From contig JAPOWL010000399.1 of assembly GCA_026707615.1 (NCBI GenBank), positions 1-42,550 on the forward strand: DNA of 42,550 nt, in the 5' to 3' direction. Below, one piece after another: positions 1 to 7,793 of the stretch. The notes beneath the pieces are model-generated. The model made no database searches. It saw nothing but the letters and a program-made list of their open reading frames with translations, and was not told where the DNA came from. The stretch comes from Acidobacteriota bacterium. GTDB taxonomy: Bacteria > Acidobacteriota > Vicinamibacteria > Vicinamibacterales > UBA8438. Position 1 is the stretch's first letter. Every line of letters starts with the position of its first letter. A program made the translations under genes and the position numbers.

Positions 1-153
1 GTGGGGGGCTCGCCGGCGGCGGGAGGCGCGGCGGCGGGAGCGAACTCGCCGGCGAAGGCGGGCGCGCCAACCCCGGCGCCGTCAGCGCCGGGTGCGCGCA
101 CGGTGCCGCCCGGCTCCGCGCCGGGCGGAGACGTGCCGCTCGATCGCAACTGA
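1..153 (+). CDS. Possible C-terminal end of a gene entering from the left edge
   Basis: Frame 1 is open from the first base to a TGA at 151-153. It encodes about 50 residues rich in Ala, Pro and Gly and ends PGGDVPLDRN. Such a tail could be a disordered C-terminus of a protein starting outside the window. There is no recognisable domain, and other frames are also open in this GC-rich stretch, so the call is weak. Confidence 0.25.
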   Translation: MGGSPAAGGAAAGANSPAKAGAPTPAPSAPGARTVPPGSAPGGDVPLDRN

Positions 154-244
154 CGGCCGGCGGTCGCGAACCGGCCGGGCGTCGCCGAAGCCGGCCGGCC
201 GGGGCGCGTGCGGTATGCTGACCCGACCACGGGAGGCACTCGCG

Positions 245-1951
245 ATGCCGCACTCGCGCGTCGGACGCCGGACGTTCCTGCGCACCGTGCCGGCCGGGCT
301 TGCGGCCGGCACGGTGCCGCGACTCGCGGCGGGCCAGCCGGCGCCGGATCTCCTATCCGACACCCTTGCCGGCGCCGGCTCCCTGGCCGACCTCGACTTC
401 ACGACGGCCGAGCACGAGCTGATGCGCGCCGCCGTCGCCCGCAACCGCCGGCGCTACCGCCAACTGCGCGCGGTTCCCATCGGCCCGCAGGTCGAGCCCG
501 CGTTCCACTTCGATCCGTCGCACGTCGCCGGGCGGCCTCCGGGCCGCGCCACGCCGTCCGCGGCGCAGCCGTTCGCGCGCGCGACCGACGGCGAGGTGCC
601 GTCCGTCGTGGAGGGCCTGGCGTTCGCGCCGCTGACCGTGCTGGCCACGCTGCTCGAGCGGCGGCAGGTCACCGCGACCGCGCTCGCGGAGATGTACCTC
701 GCGCGGCTGGCGCGTTACGCCGACCGCCTGCGGTGCGTCGTGACCCTGACGCCCGATCTGGCGCGGGCGCAAGCGGCGGAGGCCGACCGCGAGATGGCGG
801 CCGGCCGCTATCGTGGGCCGCTGCACGGCGTGCCGTGGGGGGCGAAGGACCTGCTGGCGACGGCCGGCATCCGGACCACGTGGGGCGCCCGGCCCTTCGC
901 CGACCAGGTGTTCGACCACGATGCGACCGTCGTCGAGCGGTTGCGCGAGGCGGGCGCGGTGCTGGTCGCCAAGCTGTCGACGGGCGCGCTCGCCCGCGGC
1001 GGCGTCTGGTTCGGCGGCTCGACCCGCAACCCGTGGGACGTCACCCGCAGCTCCAGCGGATCGTCGGCGGGGCCGGGCGCCGCCACGGCGGCCGGCCTGG
1101 TCGGGTTCTCGATCGGCAGCGAGACGCTCGGCTCCATCATCTCGCCGTCGGCGGCGTGCGGCGTGACCGGCCTCCGGCCCACCTACGGCCGGGTGAGCCG
1201 CCACGGCGCCATGGCCCTGAGCTGGACCATGGACAAGATCGGACCGATGTGCCGGGCGGCCGAGGACTGCGCCCTGGTGCTCAACGCGATCTACGGGCCC
1301 GACGGGCGGGATGCCACCGTCGTCGACGCCCCGTTCCGGTGGGATCCGGGCCTCGATCTCGGACGCGTGCGCATCGGTCATGTGGCCGGGGAGCTCGCGG
1401 CGCCGCCCCGGGACGCCACGGGCGAGCACCGGGCGGCGCTCGCGGCGGCGCTCGACGTCCTGCGCGACGCGGGGGCGACGCTCGTCCCGGTCGAGTTGCC
1501 CGACTTCCCGGCCGACGCGCTGCGCATCATCCTGGAGGCCGAGTCGGCCGCGGCCTTCGACGACCTCACCCGGAGCGGCGGCGTGGACGAGCTGACTCGT
1601 CAGACGGCCGACGCGTGGCCCAACAGCTTCCGCGCCTCCCGCTACATCCCGGCCGTCGAGTACCTCCGGGCCCAGCGGGCGCGGACGCTGCTCATCGAGC
1701 GCCTGGAAGACCTGCTGGCGCGCGTCGACGTCTTCGTCAGCCCCACCCGCAGCGCGGGACTGGCGATGACGAACCTGACGGGGCACCCGGCCGTCGCGGT
1801 GAAGGCGGGCTTCGCCGGCGGTCTCCCGGTCGCGCTGATGATCACGGGCCGCCTCTACGACGAGGCAACGGTGCTCGGGGTGGCCCATGCCTACGAGCGA
1901 CTCGCCCCGTGGAGCGCGATGCACCCCCGTCTGGAGGAAGGGCCGGCCTGA
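245..1951 (+). CDS. Tat-exported amidase-signature (AS) family hydrolase
   Basis: A 568-residue amidase-signature enzyme that hydrolyses an unknown amide, probably in the periplasm. The N-terminus has a twin-arginine motif (GRRTFLRT, residues 8-15) followed by an Ala/Gly-rich stretch, which indicates Tat export. The Ser-cisSer-Lys triad is visible: K201 in GAKDLL, S273 in SGSSAGP and S297 in ETLGSI. Length suits the family. I chose the ATG at 245 because GGGAGG at 231-236 lies 8 nt upstream and the Tat motif follows directly; the open frame reaches further upstream without a ribosome site. The next gene is convergent, ending 14 nt away. The usual GGSSGGS and TGGS motifs are modified (SGSSAGP, TLGS), so this is not GatA. 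The substrate cannot be told from sequence. Confidence 0.88.
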   Translation: MPHSRVGRRTFLRTVPAGLAAGTVPRLAAGQPAPDLLSDTLAGAGSLADLDFTTAEHELMRAAVARNRRRYRQLRAVPIGPQVEPAFHFDPSHVAGRPPGRATPSAAQPFARATDGEVPSVVEGLAFAPLTVLATLLERRQVTATALAEMYLARLARYADRLRCVVTLTPDLARAQAAEADREMAAGRYRGPLHGVPWGAKDLLATAGIRTTWGARPFADQVFDHDATVVERLREAGAVLVAKLSTGALARGGVWFGGSTRNPWDVTRSSSGSSAGPGAATAAGLVGFSIGSETLGSIISPSAACGVTGLRPTYGRVSRHGAMALSWTMDKIGPMCRAAEDCALVLNAIYGPDGRDATVVDAPFRWDPGLDLGRVRIGHVAGELAAPPRDATGEHRAALAAALDVLRDAGATLVPVELPDFPADALRIILEAESAAAFDDLTRSGGVDELTRQTADAWPNSFRASRYIPAVEYLRAQRARTLLIERLEDLLARVDVFVSPTRSAGLAMTNLTGHPAVAVKAGFAGGLPVALMITGRLYDEATVLGVAHAYERLAPWSAMHPRLEEGPA

Positions 1952-1965
1952 GCGGCGGGCGCCGG

Positions 1966-2529
1966 CTACTCCACGCGCGCCGATTCGATCGCCGCCTCGA
2001 ACGAGTCCGCCCAGCGGAGGACCGTCCGGTCGGGGCCGGTCAACTTGAAGAAGTAGGGACCGTCCGGGGTCTCGACGACCGCGGCCAGCAGCCGGAAACC
2101 GGGCTTGTAGTAGCGCATGCGAGAGCCGGGGCGGACTTCTGCCGCGAACGTTCCCGGCACGTCGAGCAGGGTCACGGGGAGGTCGCCGACCCGGAAGCTG
2201 GTGGTGGTCGCGACCTCGGCGGACGGCGTGCCGTCCGGCTGCAGCATCTGGTTGGTCCAGCGCTCCAGGTTGGCCTCGACCGTGCCCCCGCCGCCCCCGA
2301 AATAGAAGACCACGAGCTCGGCGTCCTCGACGTCTCCCGCGAGCCGGGGCAGCAGGTACTGCGCAACGCGCATGGTCGACGACGGCGGTTGCTCCTGCCA
2401 TTCCGCCGGCGCCTCGAAGCGCAGGCTCCCCTGGGCCGCACCGGCCGCTCCGGCGGAGAGGCACGCGGCGAGGGCGACGGCCGGCAACGCGAGCACGCAG
2501 GCTTCGAGCCGCGCGACAGGTCCAGTCAC
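1966..2529 (-). CDS. Exported conserved hypothetical protein, possible lipoprotein
   Basis: A protein of about 187 residues with an N-terminal hydrophobic segment. The segment includes LAAC, which could be a lipobox, followed by AGAAQG, which could instead be a signal peptidase I site. The mature part has a compact domain with [31 protein letters not shown] and [12 protein letters not shown] have seen similar 'AELVVFYFG...NLERW' proteins annotated as hypothetical in Acidobacteria and Planctomycetes, but I know of no function. The only start that puts the signal at the N-terminus is GTG at 2529; a longer frame to 2931 would add about 134 unlikely residues antisense to yjbQ. No clear Shine-Dalgarno is present. 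Confidence 0.65.
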   Translation of the reverse strand: MTGPVARLEACVLALPAVALAACLSAGAAGAAQGSLRFEAPAEWQEQPPSSTMRVAQYLLPRLAGDVEDAELVVFYFGGGGGTVEANLERWTNQMLQPDGTPSAEVATTTSFRVGDLPVTLLDVPGTFAAEVRPGSRMRYYKPGFRLLAAVVETPDGPYFFKLTGPDRTVLRWADSFEAAIESARVE

Positions 2530-2645
2530 TTCCCAATCGCAATCGTATTGCGCAGCCGGGCGTCGCGCAATGGCCGGCAGGATCGCCGGTCGGCGGACCG
2601 GAGGCGGGGGTGCCCGGTCGAACCGGCGCTTCGACGGTCGTCGGC

Positions 2646-2651
2646 TACAAT
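2646..2651 (+). promoter_or_regulatory. -10 element TACAAT of the yjbQ promoter
   Basis: TACAAT lies 10 nt before the ATG at 2662. The transcript would start only about 3-4 nt before the start codon, so it would be nearly leaderless. No convincing -35 is visible. It matches the TANNAT boxes found just before other starts in this window. Confidence 0.45.
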
Positions 2652-2661
2652 CACGGTCCGC

Positions 2662-3078
2662 ATGGTGGCGACGGCTCGCTGCGAGGTCCGGACGACGGGG
2701 CAGGGCGACGTGCGCGACATCTCTGCCGAGGTGGCCGCGGCCGTGGCGCGCTCCGGCCTTTCGTCCGGCGTGGTGACGGTGGCCGTCGTCGGTTCCACGG
2801 CGTCCATCACGACCATCGAGCACGAGCCCGGCGCCGTCGCGGACCTGGGGACGGCACTGGAGCGGCTGGCGCCGCGTGACGGCGAGTACCGCCACCACGA
2901 GCGATGGGGCGACGACAACGGCTCGAGCCACGTCCGCGCCGCCATCCTCGGACCGTCGGTCACCCTGCCGTTCACGGACGGCCAGGTGGATCTGGGCACC
3001 TGGCAGCAGATCGTCCTGGCCGAGTTCGACACCCGGGCGCGCACGCGGAGCGTCGTGGTCCGGATGTTGGGGGACTGA
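2662..3078 (+). CDS. yjbQ: YjbQ/UPF0047 family protein (secondary thiamine-phosphate synthase type)
   Basis: A 138-residue protein covering the whole UPF0047 family. The family pattern is clear: a beta strand with [18 protein letters not shown], then [33 protein letters not shown] with conserved Asn/His positions, and the end [14 protein letters not shown] plus [11 protein letters not shown]. YjbQ proteins have been reported to have weak thiamine-phosphate synthase activity, but their main role is unsettled. The ATG at 2662 is preceded by a TACAAT box. The gene ends 4 nt before the M16 peptidase gene, so the three genes to 5751 look like one operon. Confidence 0.87.
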   Translation: MVATARCEVRTTGQGDVRDISAEVAAAVARSGLSSGVVTVAVVGSTASITTIEHEPGAVADLGTALERLAPRDGEYRHHERWGDDNGSSHVRAAILGPSVTLPFTDGQVDLGTWQQIVLAEFDTRARTRSVVVRMLGD

Positions 3079-3082
3079 GCCG

Positions 3083-4405
3083 GTGCCGGGCCCGCTCTCC
3101 TACACCAAGACGACGCTCGACAACGGGCTCGACGTCATCGTCCACGAGGAGCACGCCTGCCCGATCGTCGCCGTCAACCTCTGGTACCACGTCGGGTCCA
3201 AGGACGAGCGCCCCGGGCGGACGGGGTTCGCGCACCTGTTCGAGCACCTGATGTTCGAGGGGTCCGAGCACCACGACGCGGGCTACTTCCGGCCCCTCGA
3301 GGAGGCCGGCGGCACCCTCAACGGGTCGACCAACGCCGACCGGACGAACTACTGGGCGACCGTGCCCCGCGAAGCGGTCGAGCGCGCGCTCTGGCTCGAG
3401 TCGGACCGGATGGGGCACCTGCTGCCGGCCCTGTCCGCCGAGAAGCTCGCCACGCAGCGCGACGTGGTGTTGAACGAGCGCCGCCAGAACTACGAGAACC
3501 GGCCCTACGGCCTGGCGCCGATGACCCTCGCGGCGGCTCTCTTCCCCCTGCCCCACCCGTACCACTGGCCGACGATCGGAGTGCCGGCGGACCTGCACGC
3601 GGCGGCGCTCGAGGACGTCCGGGCGTTCTTCGCCGCGTACTACCACCCGGGCAACGCGTCGCTCGCCATCGCCGGCGACATCGACACGGACGAGGCCCTT
3701 GCGCTCGCCAACCGTCACTTCGGGGAGATCGCCACGAGACCTCCGCCGCCGCCGGTGGCGATTCCCGCCGGTCCGTCCCCGGGGTCCGACTCGCGGCCCC
3801 GGTCGCTCTACCTGGAGGACCGGGTCGAGCTGGTGCGCATCTATCTCACGTGGCGCACCACCGCACTGTTCGAGGCCGGAGACGCGGAGCTGGACGTGCT
3901 GGCCGATCTGCTGGCCGGAGGGCTCTCCTCGCGCCTCCGCCGCGCTCTGGTCCACGATCGACGGCTGGCCGCCGACGTCGGGGCCTGGCAGGACTCGCGC
4001 GAGATCGCGGGCGTCTTCGCGATCTCGGTGACGGTCGCGCCGACGGCCCGAGCGGCCGACGTGGAGGCGGTCGTGACGAGCGAGCTGGCCCGCCTGGCCG
4101 ACGAGGGACCCGACCCGGACGAGCTGGCCCGCGTGGTCCGCTGCGCGGAGAGCGCGATGGCCTCGCTTCTCGAGCGGGTGGGCGGCTTCGGCGGAAGGTC
4201 GGACCAGTTGAATCGCTACAACGTGTTCGCAGGGACACCCGGCTACCTCGCCGGCGACCTGGCCCGCTACCGGCGCGTCGACCGGAGCGGGGTGCGAGCG
4301 GCGGCCGCCCGGCTGGCGGCGGAGCGCCGAATCGCGCTCTCGGTCGTCCCGCTCGGCGCGAACGACGCCGCGCTCCCGGGCGCGGAGCCGGCGGACGCGT
4401 CGTGA
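3083..4405 (+). CDS. M16 family zinc metallopeptidase, catalytic subunit
   Basis: A 440-residue pitrilysin/insulinase-type peptidase. The inverted zinc motif HLFEH is at residues 51-55, and the third ligand Glu is E132 in [15 protein letters not shown], at the normal spacing. The N-terminal half is M16 core ([37 protein letters not shown]); the second half is the related inactive-fold domain. No signal peptide is seen, so the enzyme is probably cytoplasmic unless exported by another route. The start is GTG at 3083, four bases after the yjbQ stop, with a G-rich site upstream. It overlaps the next M16 gene by 4 nt, as expected for a two-subunit M16B peptidase. Confidence 0.93.
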   Translation: MPGPLSYTKTTLDNGLDVIVHEEHACPIVAVNLWYHVGSKDERPGRTGFAHLFEHLMFEGSEHHDAGYFRPLEEAGGTLNGSTNADRTNYWATVPREAVERALWLESDRMGHLLPALSAEKLATQRDVVLNERRQNYENRPYGLAPMTLAAALFPLPHPYHWPTIGVPADLHAAALEDVRAFFAAYYHPGNASLAIAGDIDTDEALALANRHFGEIATRPPPPPVAIPAGPSPGSDSRPRSLYLEDRVELVRIYLTWRTTALFEAGDAELDVLADLLAGGLSSRLRRALVHDRRLAADVGAWQDSREIAGVFAISVTVAPTARAADVEAVVTSELARLADEGPDPDELARVVRCAESAMASLLERVGGFGGRSDQLNRYNVFAGTPGYLAGDLARYRRVDRSGVRAAAARLAAERRIALSVVPLGANDAALPGAEPADAS

Positions 4406-5751
4406 CCTCCGCGGACCGTTCGGCCCTGCCGGGTCTCGGCCCGCCGGCCTCGTTCGCGTTTCCGCCCATCGCGACCGACACGCTTCCGAACGGGATTCGC
4501 CTCTGGACGATCGACCGGCCCCGCTCGGAGCTGGTCACCGTCGTCCTGCTGCTGCGGCACGGCTCGGCCGCGGACCCGCCGGATCGTGCCGGGCTGGCCG
4601 CGCTGACCGGAGACCTCCTCGACGAGGGCAGCCGCGAGCGAGACGGGATGGAGCTGCACCGGGCCCTGCAGCGCATGGGGGGAGCGTTCGCGGCCGAAGT
4701 GACCAGCGACGGCACGTTCGTGTCGCTCACGGCCCTCGCACGCTTCGCGCACCAGGCGATCGCCCACCTCATCGAGGTGGCGGCGCGCCCGCGCTTCGAT
4801 CCGGACGATGTGGAGCGGGTGCGGGACCTGCGGCTGAACCGGCTGGCGCAGATGGAGCGGATCGCCGGTTCCGTCGCCGATCGCGTCTGGCTCAGAGGGC
4901 TCTACGGCTCGCATCCCTACGCACACTCGCCGATCGGCAGCGCGCCGTCGCTCGAGGGCGCCAGCGCGGCGGACGTCGCCGCGTTTCACGAGCGGCACTT
5001 CGGCGCCGGGGGGTGGACGGTGATCGTCGTCTCGTCCGACGCGGCACGACTGCGGCCGGTCGTCTCGGAGCAGCTCGCCGCGTTGCCCGGAGGCGGCGGA
5101 GCCCCCGCGCCTCCGCCCCCCGACCCCGCGCCTGCGGCCCGGCGACTCCTGCTGGTGCCGCGCCCCGGCGCCGTGCAATCGGAGATTCGGCTCGGGCACC
5201 TCGGCGCCGCCCGCAGCTCGCCCGACCATCACGCCCTCCTGGTGCTCAACATGGTGCTCGGCGGTCAGTTCGTCAGCCGGGTAAACCTCAACCTGCGGGA
5301 GCGCAAGGGGTACACCTACGGCGCCCGCACCGTGCTGGACCTGCGCCGCGGCCGGGGGCCGTTCGTCCTGCGCGCGGCGGTGGAGACGTCCGCCACCGCC
5401 GACGCCCTCCGCGAGGCGGGGGCGGAGATCGCGGCCATACGCGGCGACCGCCCGGTCTCGGACGCCGAGCTGGACGGGGCCCGCGCTGCGCTCACGCGCG
5501 GCTTCGCGCGCCGCTTCGAGACGGCCGGGCAGCTTGCCGCGGCTGCGATGCGGCTGGCCCTGTTCGACCTCCCCGCCGACGAGTACACCACCTTCGTCCC
5601 GCGCGTTGCGGCCCTCGACGCGCGCGCGGTCGCCGGCGCGGCCGGGCGTCTCCTGCAGCCGGAGCGTCTTGTCGCGGTCGTCGTGGGCGACCCCGACAAG
5701 CTGTCGTCCTCGCTCGCCGACGCCGGCTTCGGCGAGCCGCTCGGGCCGTGA
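4402..5751 (+). CDS. M16 family peptidase homologue, non-catalytic partner
   Basis: A 449-residue M16 protein lacking the zinc site. Where the partner has AHLFEH, this protein reads AALTGD, so both His and the Glu are lost. It keeps the Arg/Tyr motif region, VNLNLRERKGYTYGA, that non-catalytic M16 subunits supply to the active site of the partner. The start GTG overlaps the stop of the catalytic gene (GTGA at 4402-4405), which indicates translational coupling. In known heterodimeric M16 enzymes such as mitochondrial processing peptidase and some bacterial pairs, the two chains form one clamshell. The substrates here are unknown. Confidence 0.92.
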   Translation: MTSADRSALPGLGPPASFAFPPIATDTLPNGIRLWTIDRPRSELVTVVLLLRHGSAADPPDRAGLAALTGDLLDEGSRERDGMELHRALQRMGGAFAAEVTSDGTFVSLTALARFAHQAIAHLIEVAARPRFDPDDVERVRDLRLNRLAQMERIAGSVADRVWLRGLYGSHPYAHSPIGSAPSLEGASAADVAAFHERHFGAGGWTVIVVSSDAARLRPVVSEQLAALPGGGGAPAPPPPDPAPAARRLLLVPRPGAVQSEIRLGHLGAARSSPDHHALLVLNMVLGGQFVSRVNLNLRERKGYTYGARTVLDLRRGRGPFVLRAAVETSATADALREAGAEIAAIRGDRPVSDAELDGARAALTRGFARRFETAGQLAAAAMRLALFDLPADEYTTFVPRVAALDARAVAGAAGRLLQPERLVAVVVGDPDKLSSSLADAGFGEPLGP

Positions 5752-5880
5752 CGACGAGCCCCGCCGGCGCCGCCGGCCGCCGGCGCCGCGCCGTCGTCTG
5801 AACAGGGGAGCGGCCCCGGTCGTCACAATGAGGTAGAGTCGGAGTTCGGCCGCGTTCCGCGGCCCCCCGATTCGTAGTCC

Positions 5881-6084
5881 ATGTCGTTCTTCCGCGTCGG
5901 CCTGAGCCTCGTCGGCATCATCGGCGTTCTCGCGGCCACCCTCGCCGGGGCGACCATCTGGCTGCTGCTCACGGAGCCGATGACCGTGGCCGACGCCATG
6001 ACCGAGCAGGACCTCACGCCGCTGGCCCGCGAGCTGGCGGGCATCCTCTACGCTGCGCTCCGCAGCCTGCTGCGATTCCTCTGA
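5881..6084 (+). CDS. Small single-span membrane protein
   Basis: A 67-residue protein with one hydrophobic helix at about residues 5-30 (VGLSLVGIIGVLAATLAGA and beyond) and a short amphipathic tail ending LYAALRSLLRFL. The composition looks like a genuine membrane peptide rather than a shadow frame. There is no clear ribosome site before ATG 5881. A CACAAT box at 5824-5829 could be a -10. It sits head-on against the minus-strand hydrolase, whose frame has no stop here and reads through this gene in antisense. Function unknown. Confidence 0.5.
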   Translation: MSFFRVGLSLVGIIGVLAATLAGATIWLLLTEPMTVADAMTEQDLTPLARELAGILYAALRSLLRFL

Positions 6085-7125
6085 GGGCCGGACGGCGGCC
6101 TCCCGCATGCGGCGGGCGATGAAGCGGACCAGCGCGTAGCCGTCGAGCCAGCTGAACGGCGCAATCCCCGTGCTGTAGTGGCCGCACGGCAGGACGAACA
6201 CCTCCGGGTCCAGCCCGCGGCCCCGGAAGTCCGCCACGAGCTCCCGGGACAGCCGCACGGGGAACGAGTGGTCGTAGCGTGCGTAGACGAGGAGGACGTT
6301 CGTCCCCCGCATCCGCTCGACGTAGGGCGCGGGACTGATCGGCATCCAGAGATCGCGCAGCAGGGGGAGATCGATCGAGCCGTCGAGCCCTTCGCGGACG
6401 TGTGCCGTCGAGAGGCCCTCCCAGACCACGTCGGCGAAGTACGGCGAGATGTGGTTCAGGGCGGCCGCCGTGATGCGCGGGTCGTGCGCGGCGGTCAGCA
6501 GCGCGAGGCACGACCCGAGGCTCGTTCCCAGGATGCCGATGCGTTCGTACCCGCGCGCCCGAAGCCAGTCGACGGCGCGCCGCGCGTCGAGCACCGCCTG
6601 CCGGCAGATCTGCAGCGTGCGGCCGATGTTGGCGCTCACGATGTAGTCGGCGCGGTGCAGCTCGGGCGGCATGCGCGCGTCGTGGTAGGGCAGGCTCAGG
6701 CGCAGGGCGCTGACGCCGAAGCGCGCGATGAGCCGGGCGAGAGTGACGTGGGCGCCTGCATCCGCGTTCCATTGGGGGAGCACGACGACGGCGCGCCGGG
6801 CCGTTCCCCGTCCGGCCCCGCGCGACTGCGCGGCGGGGTAGTAGCGCGCCCGCGCGACGTTGTTCTCGGGGTGCGGCGTCTCGACCGCGCTGGGATACTC
6901 GAGCAGTCGACCGTCGAAGCGGAATCCCTCGGACGGAGGCGCCGCGAAGAACCGTTCGCTCTCGGCGGTGGCGGCCCTCGCCCAGGCCCGCAGCGCCTCG
7001 GCGGGCGACCCCGACCGCGGGGCATCGGGCAGCCACTCGAGCCCCCAGTCGAAGGGGCGGACCACGCGGTCCGTCGTCGCCGCCACGAGCCGGCGCTCCC
7101 AGGCGTGGAACAGGCGCGCGATCAT
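6085..7125 (-). CDS. Alpha/beta hydrolase (3' end uncertain)
   Basis: A serine hydrolase of the alpha/beta fold, about 347 residues to the end of recognisable sequence. The nucleophile elbow is GILGTSLGSCLAL, the acid is probably the Asp in YARYDHSFP, and the His is in LPCGHYSTG. The N-terminal region and the ALNHISPYFADVVWEGL lid-like segment suggest a dienelactone-hydrolase-like or esterase protein of unknown substrate. ATG 7125 is the natural start and is divergent from the rhodanese. The frame has no stop codon at the expected end (near 6085). It stays open to 4267, antisense to the small membrane protein and the M16 partner. The end given here is where homology appears to stop, not a stop codon. 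A sequencing frameshift, a lost stop or a real long tail are all possible. Confidence 0.7.
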
Positions 7126-7150
7126 CGCGGTCTCGGCGGCACGGGCGGGA

Positions 7151-7160
7151 ATGCTACTAT
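7151..7160. promoter_or_regulatory. Overlapping divergent -10 boxes between hydrolase and rhodanese
   Basis: ATGCTACTAT at 7151-7160 reads TACTAT (7155-7160) towards the rhodanese gene and TAGCAT (7156-7151 on the minus strand) towards the hydrolase. The 65-nt gap between the two ATGs leaves little other room for promoters. This is a candidate shared bidirectional promoter, with no clear -35 boxes. Confidence 0.35.
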
Positions 7161-7190
7161 GGCCACCCGCACGAGGAGGATGCATCGGCG

Positions 7191-7637
7191 ATGGGTGTGA
7201 AGGACATCGACGTGAGGCAGGCGCGCGAGCTGCAGGAGAACGAGGGCTATACGTACGTCGACGTCCGATCGGTGCCCGAGTTCGACGGCGGCCATCCCGC
7301 CGGCGCATGCAACGTGCCGCTCCTGCACCGCGACCCGGCGACCGGCCAGATGATGCCCAACCCGGAGTTCCTGGCCGTGATGCAGGCCAACTACGCCCCG
7401 GACGCCCGCCTGCTGATCGGTTGCCAGATGGGTGGCCGCTCCGCCCGCGCGGCCCAGATCCTGGCGTCGGCCGGCTTCACCGAAGTCTGCAACGTCATGG
7501 GCGGCTTCGGCGGCGCGTACGACCGCGCCACCGGGCAGGTGGTTCACCCCGGGTGGTCCGGCGCGGGCCTGCCGGTGGAGACCGCGGCGGCGCCCGCCGC
7601 CAGCTACGAGGAGCTCCGGGCAAACGCGGGCTCCTGA
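7191..7637 (+). CDS. Rhodanese-domain sulfurtransferase
   Basis: A single-domain rhodanese of 148 residues. The substrate-binding and active-site features are present: VDVRSVPEFDGGHPAGACNVPL, and an active-site loop LIGCQMGGRSARA with the catalytic Cys. The six-residue loop CQMGGRS is of the sulfur-transferring type rather than the longer phosphatase-like loop. Such proteins carry persulfide sulfur in thio-cofactor synthesis or detoxification. The ATG has a strong GAGGAGGA site at 7173-7180. The Ala-rich C-terminus runs into a hairpin that contains the stop codon. Confidence 0.93.
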   Translation: MGVKDIDVRQARELQENEGYTYVDVRSVPEFDGGHPAGACNVPLLHRDPATGQMMPNPEFLAVMQANYAPDARLLIGCQMGGRSARAAQILASAGFTEVCNVMGGFGGAYDRATGQVVHPGWSGAGLPVETAAAPAASYEELRANAGS

Positions 7638-7645
7638 CGGAGCCC
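7628..7645 (+). other. Perfect hairpin enclosing the rhodanese stop codon
   Basis: GGGCTCC-TGAC-GGAGCCC is a perfect 7-bp stem with a 4-nt loop, and the TGA stop is in the loop. No T-tract follows, so it is not a classic intrinsic terminator. It may stabilise the transcript end. Confidence 0.5.
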
Positions 7646-7780
7646 GTTGGAAGTTCGCTCCGCGAACTCCTGCCGGCCATTGGCGGGGCCGGTTGGGACT
7701 TCGCTGCGCGAACTCCTGCGGACCTCGACGGGGCCGGTTGGGGACTTCGCTGCGCCAGCTTCTGCGGGCCTCGACGGGGG
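7643..7780. repeat. Three tandem ~46-bp imperfect repeats
   Basis: Three consecutive units begin CCCGTTGG (7643), CCGGTTGG (7689) and CCGGTTGG (7734). Each continues with (G)ACTTCGCTGCGCGAACTCCTGC or a close variant and ends near GACGGGG. The first unit contains AGTTCGC-TCC-GCGAACT, a 7-bp hairpin. They fill the gap between the convergent rhodanese and amidase genes. The period is not a multiple of three, so they are not coding. Confidence 0.7.
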
Positions 7781-7793
7781 CGCCCCGGGCGGC

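Noticed and set aside
208-2661. Long plus-strand open frame reading into yjbQ
   Set aside because: Only the last 138 codons (2662-3078) match a family. The rest is a second reading of the amidase gene and then antisense to the exported hypothetical gene, with Arg/Gly/Pro-rich shadow composition.
7643-7780. CRISPR-like array
   Set aside because: The three units are contiguous, imperfect and without spacers; no cas genes are present.
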